The position numbers and the translations under genes are program-made. The notes under the pieces are model-generated. The model had not been told where the DNA came from and did not search any database. It saw nothing but the letters and a program-made list of their open reading frames with translations. DNA of 64,000 bases from Mytilus californianus (Eukaryota > Mollusca > Bivalvia > Mytilida > Mytilidae). The stretch is taken from assembly GCF_021869535.1 (NCBI RefSeq), contig NW_026262690.1, positions 63,930,995 through 63,994,994 of the forward strand, in the 5' to 3' direction. Each line of letters begins with the position of its first letter. Position 1 is the stretch's first letter. Below, piece after piece: positions 35,001 to 49,500 of the stretch.

Positions 35001-38000
35001 AGCATGCAGGCGCCTGACTTCGGACAGGCACATACATAATGTGGCGGGGTTAAACATGTTTTCTGATGCCAAGCCCTCCCTTAATCTGGGACAGTGGTGA
35101 AACAGTACAACACACTCACACATTCCCAAATTATATCATTTTCTTCTTCAGTTAAATTCAATGTGTCTCTTTTTAAGAAAACTTTACAGATAAATTCTTG
35201 TCAAATATTTAGGTCGACTTTTCAGTAACTTAAATCCCCTTTGTAGATAATTAGGCAACTATCTGACAAGTAGGGGGCAAAGTTTGGTGTTTCTCACTGA
35301 TTTTTTTCATTTGTTTAACTCATAAAAAAAAATTGCTTCGTATATATAAATGAACAATACTATTCCCACACGCATTTAACCGATGTTAACTGGATATGTA
35401 CCGTATGCCTATTTGCAAACTCCTCTTCGGCAGTTCTAGCTCAGATCCACAACGGAAACGAAAACTGTACGGGGTTTAGCCTATTTGTATACTAACAAAT
35501 ATGTATGGAATATATCTTTTATTACGTTTTTTTTGTAATATTACTGTAACTTGTTATAGTTATAAAAAAATCCGAATTTGATTTATTGCAGTTGTACCCA
35601 AGTTTGGCTTCATTTATTATAAGTAAAAACGATCAACATTTGAATTAAAATGAATATTATACTCACATGATGTAAGTAATATTTGAATTTCTACTTTGGT
35701 CATTGGAAGATTTTAGTAAATATGTTGTTTTTTTTTTGTTGAGTTGCTGTCTCATTGAAATGTACCCATATCACGTTTTATAAAAAAATAAATGTTATAT
35801 TGATAAGAGGAACCATCTCAACGAGGAGAAATAAAAATTATATATTCTTATTTCATATATTAGGTATTCTTTTATTAGAATAGATACGTTACAAATACAC
35901 CATAATGCGAACATACGTTGCCTAAATAGTTAACGTCAAAAACGTCAAATTAGAGATCCTGTGACATTTTGGTAGACCACCATGTGACTGCTTTATTTTG
36001 ATGATTTGTGCATTAATCTTTATTTCAAATATATCGAAAGGTTCCTTTTGCAAAGGAATTTGATATTATGATTATTTTTTTCAAACAACTGATGTAGTTT
36101 TCACTCTTTTTTTAAGATTTGTAATAACTTGTCCCTGATAACTCAAAGCAAAAATGAAGACGCTAACATTGTGACATTTTGGTAGACACCCTTTCAACGC
36201 ATTGATATTCGATACTAATCGATAAAAATATAATTGAATGCATTGAATATTTTATTTTTTATTTGGAATTTATCATACTGGCTTCATTTCTTCGTTCTAA
36301 AATATTTAACACATTATTTTACATTGTTTTCTGTAACTCACCCCGGAATTACTAACGTTAAACGTTGGTTAAAAATTTTGTGACGGGAGAACTTTGAGAA
36401 TTCATATACCTAGTATTTTTTGGTTTAATGCTAAAAATGAGATTGATGTCCGAATAAATGCTGTTCAAATGTTATAGATTAGGAGGCATGTTATATTTTC
36501 TGACTTCATGAAATGTTTTGCACAGTTTTACCCAATATTGATAATTTCTTTATAGAACAGTTTTTTTAAACGTTGTTGTGACAGTGTACTTCGGGCTAGG
36601 GTTTTGGTAATGATATCGAAGTAATCATGGGATTTGCTCTTTTCCATTGGATTTCTTTGCCTTCAAAGAGTTTTCCAAACTTGTTTTACAAAAGGATATG
36701 CGCTATCATGAATTTGATAACATAAATCTCCCGCTATACATGGGTTATGAAATGTTGTGCCGTAGGGAGTGATATTAATCCTTGGTGTCTACAATCAATT
36801 ATGACTTCTTTCAAGGTCTACTCAGTCCGAAAATTGCGTTTTTTACGCCTTAAACACATGTCATCCCAAAGCCCTAATTTTACTCTTCCAAATGGTATAG
36901 CATTGTTATGTTTCATATACTTGTAAGTAACCGAAAATAGGAGGAATACTCGAAGAACAACACTAGTATGTTACCAGTCTACACGGAAATATAAGATTTT
37001 TCTCGTTAGTATTCGGACAGCTGATTGACAAAACCGAATAAAATACGATAAGCCATCTGTAATTTAAACTCTTACGTGCTTTAAAGGTTTTATACACAAA
37101 ATGACACTTTATCTGTCCTGTATTTTTCTAATGTAAAGCAGATTTTTGATCAAAGGTACATAAAATCAGAAAACGTCATCAACATTGTGCGTAACGTCTG
37201 TACGTTTTATGCGGTACTCGTCCGTTGGATGTACGTTCGACGTCCGTTCTGTCCGGTACGTTTCAGTTTCTCGTACGTTGCATAGCCTGTGAGTGTCCGT
37301 TAGGCATTCGTTACTCGTTCGTTTTATTTGATCAGTATACCAACGGACACCCAACGGATACAAATTTTGTCAACGGAAAACTTTTATTTTCATCCGTTCG
37401 ACGTCCGTTCGAGCTATCCGGTAAGGTGTGACCACAGCGTAAGAAACAATTTTAGTACTACTCCACAGATTTGACCCGTTGGACCCGTCTGACCTTGATC
37501 TGAATGTCTTAGACTTAACATAATTAAGGAACATCATATTCAAGAAAAGGCAGATGAGAAACTTGTCTCCTTTTGTAAGAAACAATGCAAAACGTTAGCA
37601 ACCACTTGCGAGTATTCATTCAGCCATTATCTTTTCCTAGATATAAAAGTATGGATATGTGGTGTGATTGTCATTGAGACACCTATTCACCAGATGACGA
37701 AGATAAAAGATAAATAGATAGAACGTTTCTTGTTACAAATTCTGTGTATATATTGTCTTGTAATACATATCAAACGCGGTTAGTCGCCTACTAAAAAAAT
37801 ATCCCTAATTATAGGTTCTATTTGTAAAAATGAATAAAAAAGAGGCAAAGTATACCAAAGGGACATTCAAACTCATAAGTCAAAAATACACTGACAAAGC
37901 CATGGCTAAAAAAGAAAAAGGACAAACAGACAAACAACAGTACAGAATACACAACATAGAAAACCAAAGACTGAGCAACACGAACCCCACCAAAACTGGG

Positions 38001-41000
38001 GGTGATCTCAGGTGCTCCGGAAGGGTACGCAGATCCTGCTCAACATGTGGCACCCTTCATGTTGCTCATGTTAGTATAAATCCGGTGATAAGTCTTATTC
38101 TGTAGTTCATTCGGGGATAAGGGGACGGGATTGTAGTTACGACAATTGGAACATATATATTGTCATCTATGAGATGTCAGTTTCATATTATTAAAGGAAT
38201 ACGTCGGCAAGAAGAGGAGCACCATTTTTAGATTTTTGTCTTACGTTTCTTTTTTGTTTGCTAAGTTTGCAGCATATATCTTCTGTGTAAATGATTTCCC
38301 GGCAGATATGCTTATCTTTGTTCCCGCAGGAGGAGTAGGTGAGACAAATTCTGGTTTCCAACTACACGGTGAATTTTTCCCCACCAGATGGATAAGAAAC
38401 TGAAAAGGAAAAATAACATCACATGTTTGCATGAAAAAAGTACAGTACAATAATTCAGAGACTGTATAGAATCAGTTACAGAGTAGATGGTAAAAGTTAT
38501 AAAATTGTAAACTATTGAATATGTTTACTTATTTAAAGAAAGTATTCAATTGTATCTAAATGGATGGCAAACAATGTTTAAAAATCTCACAAAAGAATAA
38601 AAACCGAAGCTGTTGAAAATAGAAGACATTTTTGTTAAGTAAGAAGACCTTTTTTAACATCATACTAATTGAGAACTCAAGAACGAACACTTTCGGAAGC
38701 CAATTTGAAGGAATTATATCTGTTTAACATTCGCTTAAAACTATAGACAATGAAGTTTTTTTCGTTTATTTTGTCTTTTGCTTTACCTTTTAACAATGAT
38801 TTGTCAATTATATACATGAGTTTTAAAAGATGCTTCCATACATCTGTTATGAATATAGTCTTTAAAAACACTGAAGATGAGTAACTTAGAAACTGAAAAA
38901 GATTCCCAAAGTTTTAATGTAATTAGAACTTAAAAATGATCAACTTCCTTTATGTAGTTGAATCTACTGTAGACGTTTGATATTTTAGTTTTACCTGTAA
39001 TGGAACTGTTGACATAGGCGTTGTTTCATTAAATTGATCTTTGCCAATTTGTATTGTTTTCATAGGAAAGTCTTCAAACGTGAGTGCTACTGCATACCAA
39101 CCGTCACTTGTGTAGTTTCTTCCACTAGAAGCGTTGAACTTTAACGTGCAAGTATCCTGAATTTGAAAGCACAAAAATGCATTTACATAATGATATTCAA
39201 ATAAATAAAGGACTATATTAATGAACACATCTAGATTGCACTCTACCTAGACTTATATCACCACTTTTGACATTGTAGACTTCTTAAGTTTTGACAAAAA
39301 TGTCAGGTTGGGTGGGTAAGATAATGGTCCAAATTCACATTATATCAGAATATAGGTTTGGATGATCTTTCGTAATCCAAGAATTCTATAAAGAATAGTT
39401 TCCGAACGGATAAACTTCAGATTTTTCAAAACATGAATCCTGGTGCAGAAATATAATATCTTAATTTTTTTATCCAAAGTAAAAATAAATAGCTTTGTAA
39501 ATAAATATTTTAACATATTACAGAAAACGCGTACCCATAAACATATCCAAACAGTAAACTTCATTGTGCAATTTGGACATTATTACAAAATGAACAAAAT
39601 AATTATCTGCAATCCTTTCAATATTGCAAAAATGACGATCGTATCACCGGATTTGTACTTACATGAGCAACGCGACCGGTGTCACATATGGAACAGGAAT
39701 TGCTTACCCTTCCGGATCACATGAGATCACCCCCAGTTTTTTGGGGGGTTCGTGTGTTCAGTCTTTAGTTTTCTGCGTTGTGTTTTGTGTACTGTTGTTT
39801 GTCTGCTGATCTTTTTTCTTTTTTGCCATGGCGTTGTCAGTTTATTTTTGACTTATGAGTTTGAATGTCCCTTTAGTATCTTTCGCCTCTCTTTTAAATC
39901 CCCGTTTCATGTTATCTAACCTCGTCTAGACTAGCAGATGGTAAGGCATGACAAACACTATCACATTCTCTACCAACGGCCCATCTACATTTAACCAGGT
40001 CACCATCTGGATCATACATTGGTAGTCTCAGCTCGTGATAACAAGAAAACTGTAATCTACAAAAAAGAAATGACAGAAAACGAATAAGTATCGTATATAG
40101 ATATATGAAGATGTGGTATGAGTGCCAATGAGAGAACTCTCCATCCAAGTCAAAATTTATAAAAGTAAACCATTATAGGTCAAAGTACGGTCTTCAACAC
40201 GGAGCCTTGGCTCACACCGAACAGCAAGCATATACATTTTTGTCGGTTATTCATTTTGTAATTTTAGCACACTCTCGTACAAAAATATTACTTTTTTGTA
40301 TTTAATGTATTTTGGAATTAAAGAATCTTTATATACTAGTATGCAAAATACTTACTGTCGAAACAAAAACGTGCCAATTAGTTGCAAACAATCAGTGTAA
40401 ATTTCAATAATTTTTTTTAACTTTTTGTCTCCTACAGTGTATGATATAAATATTCCTGTAGTAGTTTTCTATGTTTACCTTTATCAAGAACGCTCTAATC
40501 CAACAATTTGAAAAACAAGGATGTATAGGTATTTTATGCATGAAGAATTATATGATACTTTTTCACTTTTTTGGTCTTTTGGAAAATGTTGTTTGTGCTG
40601 TATTTAGACCCCTCTAACAAGAAATTTGTTTTGCATGCACACGTATAAAAATTGCGGTTTTTATCCAACGCAATCATACATAGGTTTGAACGTTGTTTTC
40701 AATTTAGACTTGTTTATATTTTTTCGTTTGGGCTTGTATTATATTTGCCTTCGGGTTTATATGATCCGTTCATCCTATTTTGACTCCTCAAAATTCAGGA
40801 GTCTATCCTAAATTGAGGTAAATTGTATGGCTTTCCAAATACCGTTTCGATTCCTAACATCACTGAAGAGACATTAATTGTCGAAATCCGGATATGGTGT
40901 ACAAAAACCTTTGCACCTTTTGTTAGCGGTATAACATCTTTTCCGCAAGTTTATTGTTTTCTGTTTAGTATTAAATTTATATTTAAGATCTATTTATTAC

Positions 41001-43551
41001 ATCGGTGATCCGTTTATTTGGCAATCGCCAATGGCAGTCAGCAGGGTTTAAGAACATTTGTTGTTCGACCTGTGAGTCAAATGCGTTTTGTTAAAATATA
41101 CTTTTTCACTTTTTTGGTCGTTTGGAAAATGTTGTTTGTGCTGTATTTAGACCCCTCTAACAAGAAATTTGTTTTGCATGCACACGTATAAAAATTGCGG
41201 TTTTTATCCAACGCAATCATAGGTTTGAACGTTGTTTTCAATTTAGACTTGTATATATATATATATATATATATATAATGTGTAGGACTCTAAAGTACGA
41301 TGGGGACGCTAAAGTACGATGGTCACGCTGAAGTGTGATGGTCTGTGCTAAAGTGCGATGCCTCCATACGCTAAAGTCCGATGGTCCGCAAAAGTATAGA
41401 CGTAATAAACGTAGTTGGATAATGTCCGTTAACAGTCGTTTATACAAACCAAAAATGAATATGCCGGAAGATGAATTAAGAATATTTGATTGACAACTTT
41501 TAAACCAAATGTCCATGACTTAGTTTCAGACCTAACCATGCTTTGTCGGTTGAAGCAAATGTGTTTTTTTCTTCGGTTGTTGGAAGAAGGATTTGTGTCC
41601 TGCAGTAGACCATTTGACTATATAGATACAAAATAGTATACGCATATGTAGGACTCGAAAGTGCGATGGGGCCGCTAAAGTACGATGGTCACGCTGAAGC
41701 GCGATGGTCTGTGCTAAAGTGAGATGCCTCCATATGCTAAAGTCCGATGGTCTGCGAAAGTATAGACGTAGTTGGATTATGTCCGTTAATAGTCGTTTAT
41801 ACAAACCAAAAATGAATATGCCGGAAGATAAATTAAGAATAATAATTGATTGACAACTTTTAAATCAAATGTCCATGACATAACAGTGCTTTTTCGGCTG
41901 AAGCAAATATGTTTTTTTTCGGGTGCTGGAAGAAGGACTTGTGTCCTGAAGTCGACCATTTTACTATATAGATACAAAATAGTATACGCATATGTATCCT
42001 GTATCCTGCTTTTATTGGAAGCGAGCGGATACATTTAAATCATTGTTTACGTTGCAGTATACTTTGCGGTCCCCGTTAAAATATTGTCGATTTTATTGAA
42101 ATGTAACGTTGGTAAAATAAAGGAACATGATTTTTAGCGTAAATTATAAATTGTCGGCTAAAACATAGTTTGTACAGTGTAGGAAAATATAACATGTATT
42201 TTGTACTCTTTACGAACAAGGAGAAAGCTCGGCGAATATCGCATTTTTCTCGCATTTAAATTAAAGCTTCCAGCCTTGTACAAATAAATGTTACTTATTC
42301 CGACAATGAACGCATTTTGTATTTGTAATTTACAATGACGACTGTAAAGGGGTGTGGGCGGGTGTTCAGATTATTGATAGACTGTGTGAGCGGCAAGCTT
42401 CACCAATTAATACGTCCGAATTGTTAAAAATTCATTTAACAGGAAATACAGTATTTTGTGACACATAAATTACCTTTTTAGCAATTATTACGTGGTCGGT
42501 CTTCTAAATTTAGAAACAATCACACAAGCCGACCGGTAAATTATAAAGCCTATCACATATGTTATACCTTGGCATACTAGCTTTTGCAAAAAGACTATTT
42601 TTTGTATTTAATGTATTTTGGAATTAAAGAATCTTTATATACTAGTATGCAAAATACTTACTGTCGAAACAAAAACGTGCCAATTAGTTGCAAACAATCA
42701 GTGTAAATTTCAATAATTTTTTTTAACTTTTTGTCTCCTACAGTGTATGATATAAATATTCCTGTAGTAGTTTTCTATGTTTACCTTTATCAAGAACGCT
42801 CTAATCCAACAATTTGAAAAACAAGGATGTATAGGTATTTTATGCATGAAGAATTATATGATACTTTTTCACTTTTTTGGTCTTTTGGAAAATGTTGTTT
42901 GTGCTGTATTTAGACCCCTCTAACAAGAAATTTGTTTTGCATGCACACGTATAAAAATTGCGGTTTTTATCCAACGCAATCATAGGTTTGAACGTTGTTT
43001 TCAATTTAGACTTGTTTATATTTTTTCGTTTGGGCTTGTATTATATTTGCCTTCGGGTTTATATGATCCGTTCATCCTATTTTGACTCCTCAAAATTCAG
43101 GAGTCTATCCTAAATTGAGGTAAATTGTATGGCTTTCCAAATACCGTTTCGATTCCTAACATCACTGAAGAGACATTAATTGTCGAAATCCGGATATGGT
43201 GTACAAAAACCTTTGCACCTTTTGTTAGCGGTATAACATCTTTTCCGCAAGTTTATTGTTTTCTGTTTAGTATTAAATTTATATTTAAGATCTATTTATT
43301 ACATCGGTGATCCGTTTATTTGGCAATCGCCAATGGCAGTCAGCAGGGTTTAAGAACATTTGTTGTTCGACCTGTTAGTCAAATGCGTTTTGTTAAAATA
43401 TACTTTTTCACTTTTTTGGTCGTTTGGAAAATGTTGTTTGTGCTGTATTTAGACCCCTCTAACAAGAAATTTGTTTTGCATGCACACGTATAAAAATTGC
43501 GGTTTTTATCCAACGCAATCATAGGTTTGAACGTTGTTTTCAATTTAGACT

Positions 43552-43593
<42 letters not shown>

Positions 43594-46500
43594 GTGTAGG
43601 ACTCTAAAGTACGATGGAGACGCTAAAGTACGATGGTCACGCTGAAGTGTGATGGTCTGTGCTAAAGTGCGATGCCTCGATACGCTAAAGTCCGATGGTC
43701 CGCAAAAGTATAGACGTAATAAACGTAGTTGGATAATGCCCGTTAACAGTCGTTTATACAAACCAAAAATGAATATGCCGGAAGATGAATTAAGAATATT
43801 TGATTGACAACTTTTAAACCAAATGTCCATGACTTAGTTTCAGACCTAACCATGCTTTGTCGGTTGAAGCAAATGTGTTTTTTTGTTCGGTTGTTGGAAG
43901 AAGGATTTGTGTCCTGCAGTAGACCATTTGACTATATAGATACAAAATAGTATACGCATATGTAGGACTCGAAAGTGCGATGGGGACGCTAAAGTACGAT
44001 GGTCACGCTGAAGCGCGATGGTCTGTGCTAAAGTGAGATGCCCCCATATGCTAAAGTCCGATGGTCTGCGAAAGTATAGACGTAGTTGGATTATATCCGT
44101 TAATAGTCGTTTATACAAACCAAAAATGAATATGCCGGAAGATAAATTAAGAATTATAATTGATTGACAACTTTTAAATCAAATGTCCATGACATAACAG
44201 TGCTTTGTCGGCTGAAGCAAATATGGTTTTTTTCGGGTGCTGGAAGAAGGACTTGTGTCCTGAAGTCGACCATTTTACTATATAGATACAAAATAGTATA
44301 CGCATATGTATCCTGTATCCTGCTTTTATTGGAAGCGAGCGGATACATTTAAATCATTGTTTACGTTGCAGTTTATTTTGCGGTCTCCGTTAAAATATTG
44401 TCGATTTTATTGAAATGTAACGTTGGTAAAATAAAGGAACATGATTTTTAGCGTAAATTATAAATTGTCGGCTAAAACATAGTTTGTACAGTGTAGGAAA
44501 ATATAACATGTATTTTGTACTCTTTACGAACAAGGAGAAAGCTCGGCGAATATCGCATTTTTCTCGCATTTAAATTAAAGCTTCCAGCCTTGTACAAATA
44601 AATGTTACTTATTCCGACAATGAACGCATTTTGTATTTGTAATTTACAATGACGACTGTAAAGGGGTGTGGGCGGGTGTTCAGATTATTGATAGACTGTG
44701 TGAGCGGCAAGCTTCACCAATTAATACGTCCGAATTGTTAAAAATTCATTTAACAGGAAATACAGTATTTTGTGACACATAAATTACCTTTTTAGCAATT
44801 ATTACGTGGTCCGTCTTCTAAATTTAGAAACAATCACACAAGCCGACCGGTAAATTATAAAGCCTATCACATATGTTATACCTTGGCATACTAGCTTTTG
44901 CAAAAAGACTATTTTTTTAAATCCATGTATTTTAACGTTTTAATCCCTCGAACCCTGTTGGTCCATTGCACTTTAGCGTGATATACCATCGTACTTTAGC
45001 AAACAAACAACCATCGCATTTTAGCGTAGACCATCGCACTTTAGCGTGACCATCGCACTTTAGCGTGACCACCGCACTTTAGAGTACCATCGCACTTTAG
45101 AGTCCTACATATATATATATGTGTGTGTGTTTTAGTTTTACGGCATATTGTCTAATAGAAAATTGGGATTAGTCAAACTGAACCACAGAGATTTCCTGCC
45201 TGTACCAAGTCATGTTATCTTGACCAGTGTTGTTCGTTGTTTACGTTAACTTCTTATTTAAGACTATTTTCAGAGGAGTCAGGTGTTAGTGGTTTGATAT
45301 GGCCACTTGTACTGTGCTGTATTCTTGCCATTCCTGCTATCTCTTTTTATGTATTATATTTAAACGTGTCTTAACATTCCTATTCGCTATTTGGATACCT
45401 ACGTATAAAGAGGTTTAGTTGCAGTTATAGGACTGGAATTTGTAGAGTTGATATCGTCTCTAAATCGAAGATCTATTGTTGTTTGAAGGTTCCATCCATT
45501 TGGATTTCCAAAATCTAAAGTCATCCACATCGCTCCGGTATAACTGAAAATACATGCAAGTGAACACTTTTCTTTTAATCACCCCACTAAATTATGGTAC
45601 AAAATAATGTTATTCTTATCCAGTTTAGGGTATTTGTGTTTAATGTTCATGAAGTATATATTTTTTTTAAATGTCATTTCTCAATGTATAGAGTTCTGAC
45701 AACAAAGTGTTCAATATGAAATTGCGGTCATTTTAGTCAAATTGTAACTGAATGAGACTGTATATCAACACGACGGGTACCACTTGAAAAGTAGAATTTA
45801 ACTTGCATTCTTTAATCAACGAAATGGATATGAAATGAATATATAATGACAAGGATGTGGGGTGAGACACAATCGAGAATGGATTTTGATTGCCATAGGA
45901 TATATATGGAGAGTCTCGTAGGGTCAGAAATGTTTTCAGTCTTCTATGAACGAATCGTGCTAAAGGAGTCCTATTACTGTTTAATATATATATTTAACAT
46001 GACACTCTCCTAACGTGGAAAAATCATTTACGTCCCTGCCAAAAGACAGATTGCATAGTTGATACATGTCGCACAACCGTGAACGCACCTTGTTAAAGGG
46101 TCGTACCTTTTAGTTGGAGAAACTGGATCCAATTTCTATATTCAGGGTTCCTTTGGAGTTCTTAATTTGAACGAATGTACTTTTGAGATACACAGGATAG
46201 TAATTATTCAAAATCAAGGATATTTGTATAAGGAGTAAATTCAAATAAAAAATTCCTTACAACTGTGTAGTTATTATAAAATTGTATTATGCATGGTCAC
46301 TAATTTAACTTGATATGCCTATTTTAAACCAACAAAGGACAATTATCATTCAAAACGTTAATGACTTTTTAGCACACATTACATTTTTAATTGGACAATT
46401 TTCTAGTACGCTCTACCTAAATGTATCTGCTTTTTGATAAGCAAATTTGGGAGTGTCAAACACTTGAGATACTTTTTTAATTGTAACGGCGTTTTTTATT

Positions 46501-49500
46501 TCAGTAATGAAAAAAAAAATGTTTTAGTTGACAGTTCTTATTGTACCACGGGTGGAGCAGGATCTGCTTACACTTCCAGAGTACCTGATATCATTGCTGG
46601 TTATTGTGGTTGCATTTGTGTTGCCCAGTCTTTAACTTGTAATATTTTGTAGACTTCTTTTTTTTCGTTGTTTTTCTCCTTTTTGGCATTGTTTTGTCTG
46701 TTTCTATTCGACTTATGAATTTTGACTGTCACTTTAATATCTTTCGCCTCTTTCTTATTTGAAATAATTTTGTTTAAGAAAATAAAAACAAATCCAAGGA
46801 ATGATGTGTTTATATTAAGAATTAATTAGTTGGAACGACTCGAAAGTATCAACCTTCGGCATTATCGCGAAAAGTCAATCAAATGGAACAAATGCAAATC
46901 CAATCTTTAATTCATCATTATACATTAATGTACCAAAACTCCTCTGCAAATCTGCAGCATAGCAAAATCAAAGAACAAAAACGAGCGTTTGGACAAGTAC
47001 AAAATTCATAAAATTTTCCCAAGTCCATGTACCGTTATTCCTCGAAATTTTGGTCAACTAGAACGAAATGCAAATTCGATATGTAAGTCATCATTTCACA
47101 CTTATGTTCCGGAAATCAGCTTTAGGTCTGAAGGTGATTACATAAAAAATCGAGGCAAGTACAATGTTCATGAAATTTTCATAGTCCAATAATCCATAAT
47201 TTTTAGTGTAGGCAGTGTATGTACAAGCTACATTTCACACTTTTTATATGAATTCCAAGAAGTGTTCATTTAAGAATAAGGTTGTTAGGGGGGAATAAGT
47301 TCTAGTAGAGGACAGTTTTTAATCTTTCAATTTGGAAACAAGCCAAATGATATGCTCTTTCAGCAGATCACATTTCACCTTAACGTCTTTGGTTCATTCA
47401 ATTGTCTCAATTCTTATGTCATTTAATCCAACCGCTTTTAGTTGTGCCTGTCCATGATTCTGACGTTTAGTGGTTTTCTTACTTTTATTGTACCTTCATT
47501 GGTTGTGTTATTCGTATTTTGCTATCAAATTAATTTTCTTTCTTATATTATACCTTTCACTCTCGAATTCATTGACATCCTTTTGCTTATATCTTTTATG
47601 TTCACTTAGATTGATTTACTCTACATCTTTCGTTTTTCATACACACCTTACAATAAAAGGTCCATTTCCAATGAATGTCTCCTGAAAACGATTTTCTCCT
47701 TGTTCCCATTTTTCAGCATCACTTCCGATTTCATTGGCACCAGTACAATAATAGAAAACAGTACCTACTGGCTGTTTTGGCACGTTACAACCTTTATCAC
47801 ATTTCCAGATTTTATCACCTATAAATGTGGTGTTAACAAACTGTCCGATCTTATTGTTAGAACATCCGGGTCCACTTCCGAAAGTCCATCCCATTTTAAA
47901 TGTGAATTCAATCTACAATATTTATAGTACAACTTTAATATGATAATTGACCCTTTCAATATTCCTCCTTGTGCTGAAATAGTAAATGGTCTACTCTCAG
48001 ACAATTAGTCTCATTCGAATGTTCTATTGCCTTTTTCTCGAACGAAATCATGTGTTTCAAGGATTAAATGGAAACTTTGCATTGCATTATTAAGGTCTTT
48101 CCTTTCATTAGAAGGAAAGACCTTACTGTATTTCTTCTGATTATTATTCTTTTTGTTCCGCCAAATATTGACAAAATTTCCCTCCATAACCGTAAGCCAT
48201 GTCGCTTTCAGGTTCACACTTTGTAGCGGTGTCATGAATACCTATCCGGAACTCACCCTGTGAGTCGTAAAATTTTGTCTGTCTGGAGTTATCCCTCCGA
48301 AACCTAAAAACCTTGTTATCATTCAAACACCGTAACCGTAATAGGTAAAAAAAACCGAAGGGTGAAATTTGTTCAGGACCAGACCCTGGTTCTTCGTTAC
48401 ATTTGGATCGAAAAGATTCAACCACTCATTGGTAGGGTTATGCCCTTATGAATATTAACCGATTTCGGTTGGCCACTAAAACTCAGAAACCGTAAGTCGT
48501 AGCCACCTAGGATCTTCACCAATGATCATCAATTTATGTGACTTTGAAAATGTCTCAAGTTCAAATTTGTATGTTGACCTTGACCTTTGACCTTACACCT
48601 TGTTATGGAATAATCTCAGAAACCATTATACTTACAGAAGTTTTGAATAGTGGAAAATGTTTGGGTCAATAAGGCGCAACTTTGTTACATTTTGACCGAA
48701 GAGATTTGACCTTTTTGTAAGGGGCATAACCCCTGTTTTAGGTTTCTGAAAAGACAAAATCGGCTTTTACTATATAACCAAAGGTCCTAGACCCATGGGG
48801 TCTTCAACAATGACATTTGGGACCAATGACCTTGACAAAGGTCACAAGGTGAAAAGTCAAGGTCATGTCCCAGATAACGAATTATGTGTTTTTTTACCTA
48901 TTTAAAGGATTTCAGTGTGTTTTTAAAGCTTTTTAAGGTTGACCTTGACCTTTGACCTAACCCCTTTTTATTGGATATCTCAAAAACGGTTATACTTACA
49001 GAAATCGTAAATAGTGAAAAATGTTTTGGTCATAGAGGCAAAACTTTTTTTACATTATGACCAAAGAGATTTGACCTATCTGTAACGGGCATAACCCCAA
49101 TTAACTGTTTCTGAAAAGACAAAATAAGCTTTTACTCTTGAACCAAAGGTCCTAGACTCATTGGATCTTTAGAAATGACATCCTGAACCAATGACCTTGA
49201 CAAAGGTTATAAGGTGAAAAGTCAAGGTCATGTCCCAAATAGCGGATTATGTGTTTTTTGTAATATTTTAAGGGTTTTATGTGTGTTTTAGAGCTTTTCT
49301 ATGCATTCTACGCCTATTGAAACATATATTTTACATTACGAAATGGAAAGACCTCTCAATTGTTCAAGAACAATTGACATTTTAATTTCAATTACTACAT
49401 GTATCATTAACAGTTTTGTGTCGATTTTTCAGTGATACTTCATACCATTTGAAACAAAATATCAGTACAAAATACTGCATAGAAAAAAGACATTATACGG

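Larger units (their letters stand above)
40555..45110. mobile_element. Transposon complex with CTAAAGTGCGATGG subterminal arrays in intron 3 of gene B
   Basis: Left-type ends GTAGGACTCTAAAGTACGAT occur at about 41281 and 43597, with variants at 41647 and 43964, each followed by several CTAAAG-CGATGG units of about 18-20 bp. The opposite strand end is the array at 44955-45108, ending TAGAGTCCTACAT. Intron 3 of gene A lacks it: TGAAGAACTGTATGA near 9678 is uninterrupted, and sequence resumes near 10090. No transposase ORF. Confidence 0.65.

Noticed and set aside
41238..44348. Paired ~90-codon minus-strand frames repeated twice
   Set aside because: They arise from the tandem CTAAAG-CGATGG arrays; repetition of DNA rather than a protein family.
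45403..45543. Alternative exon 3 donor at AG/GTATCC
   Set aside because: Using it would include an in-frame TAG in both genes.
48144..48425. 93-codon minus-strand frame (MVESFRSKCNEEPGS..)
   Set aside because: It lies inside the hairpin-ended element, is unlike known transposase motifs by eye, and is not preserved in the second copy.
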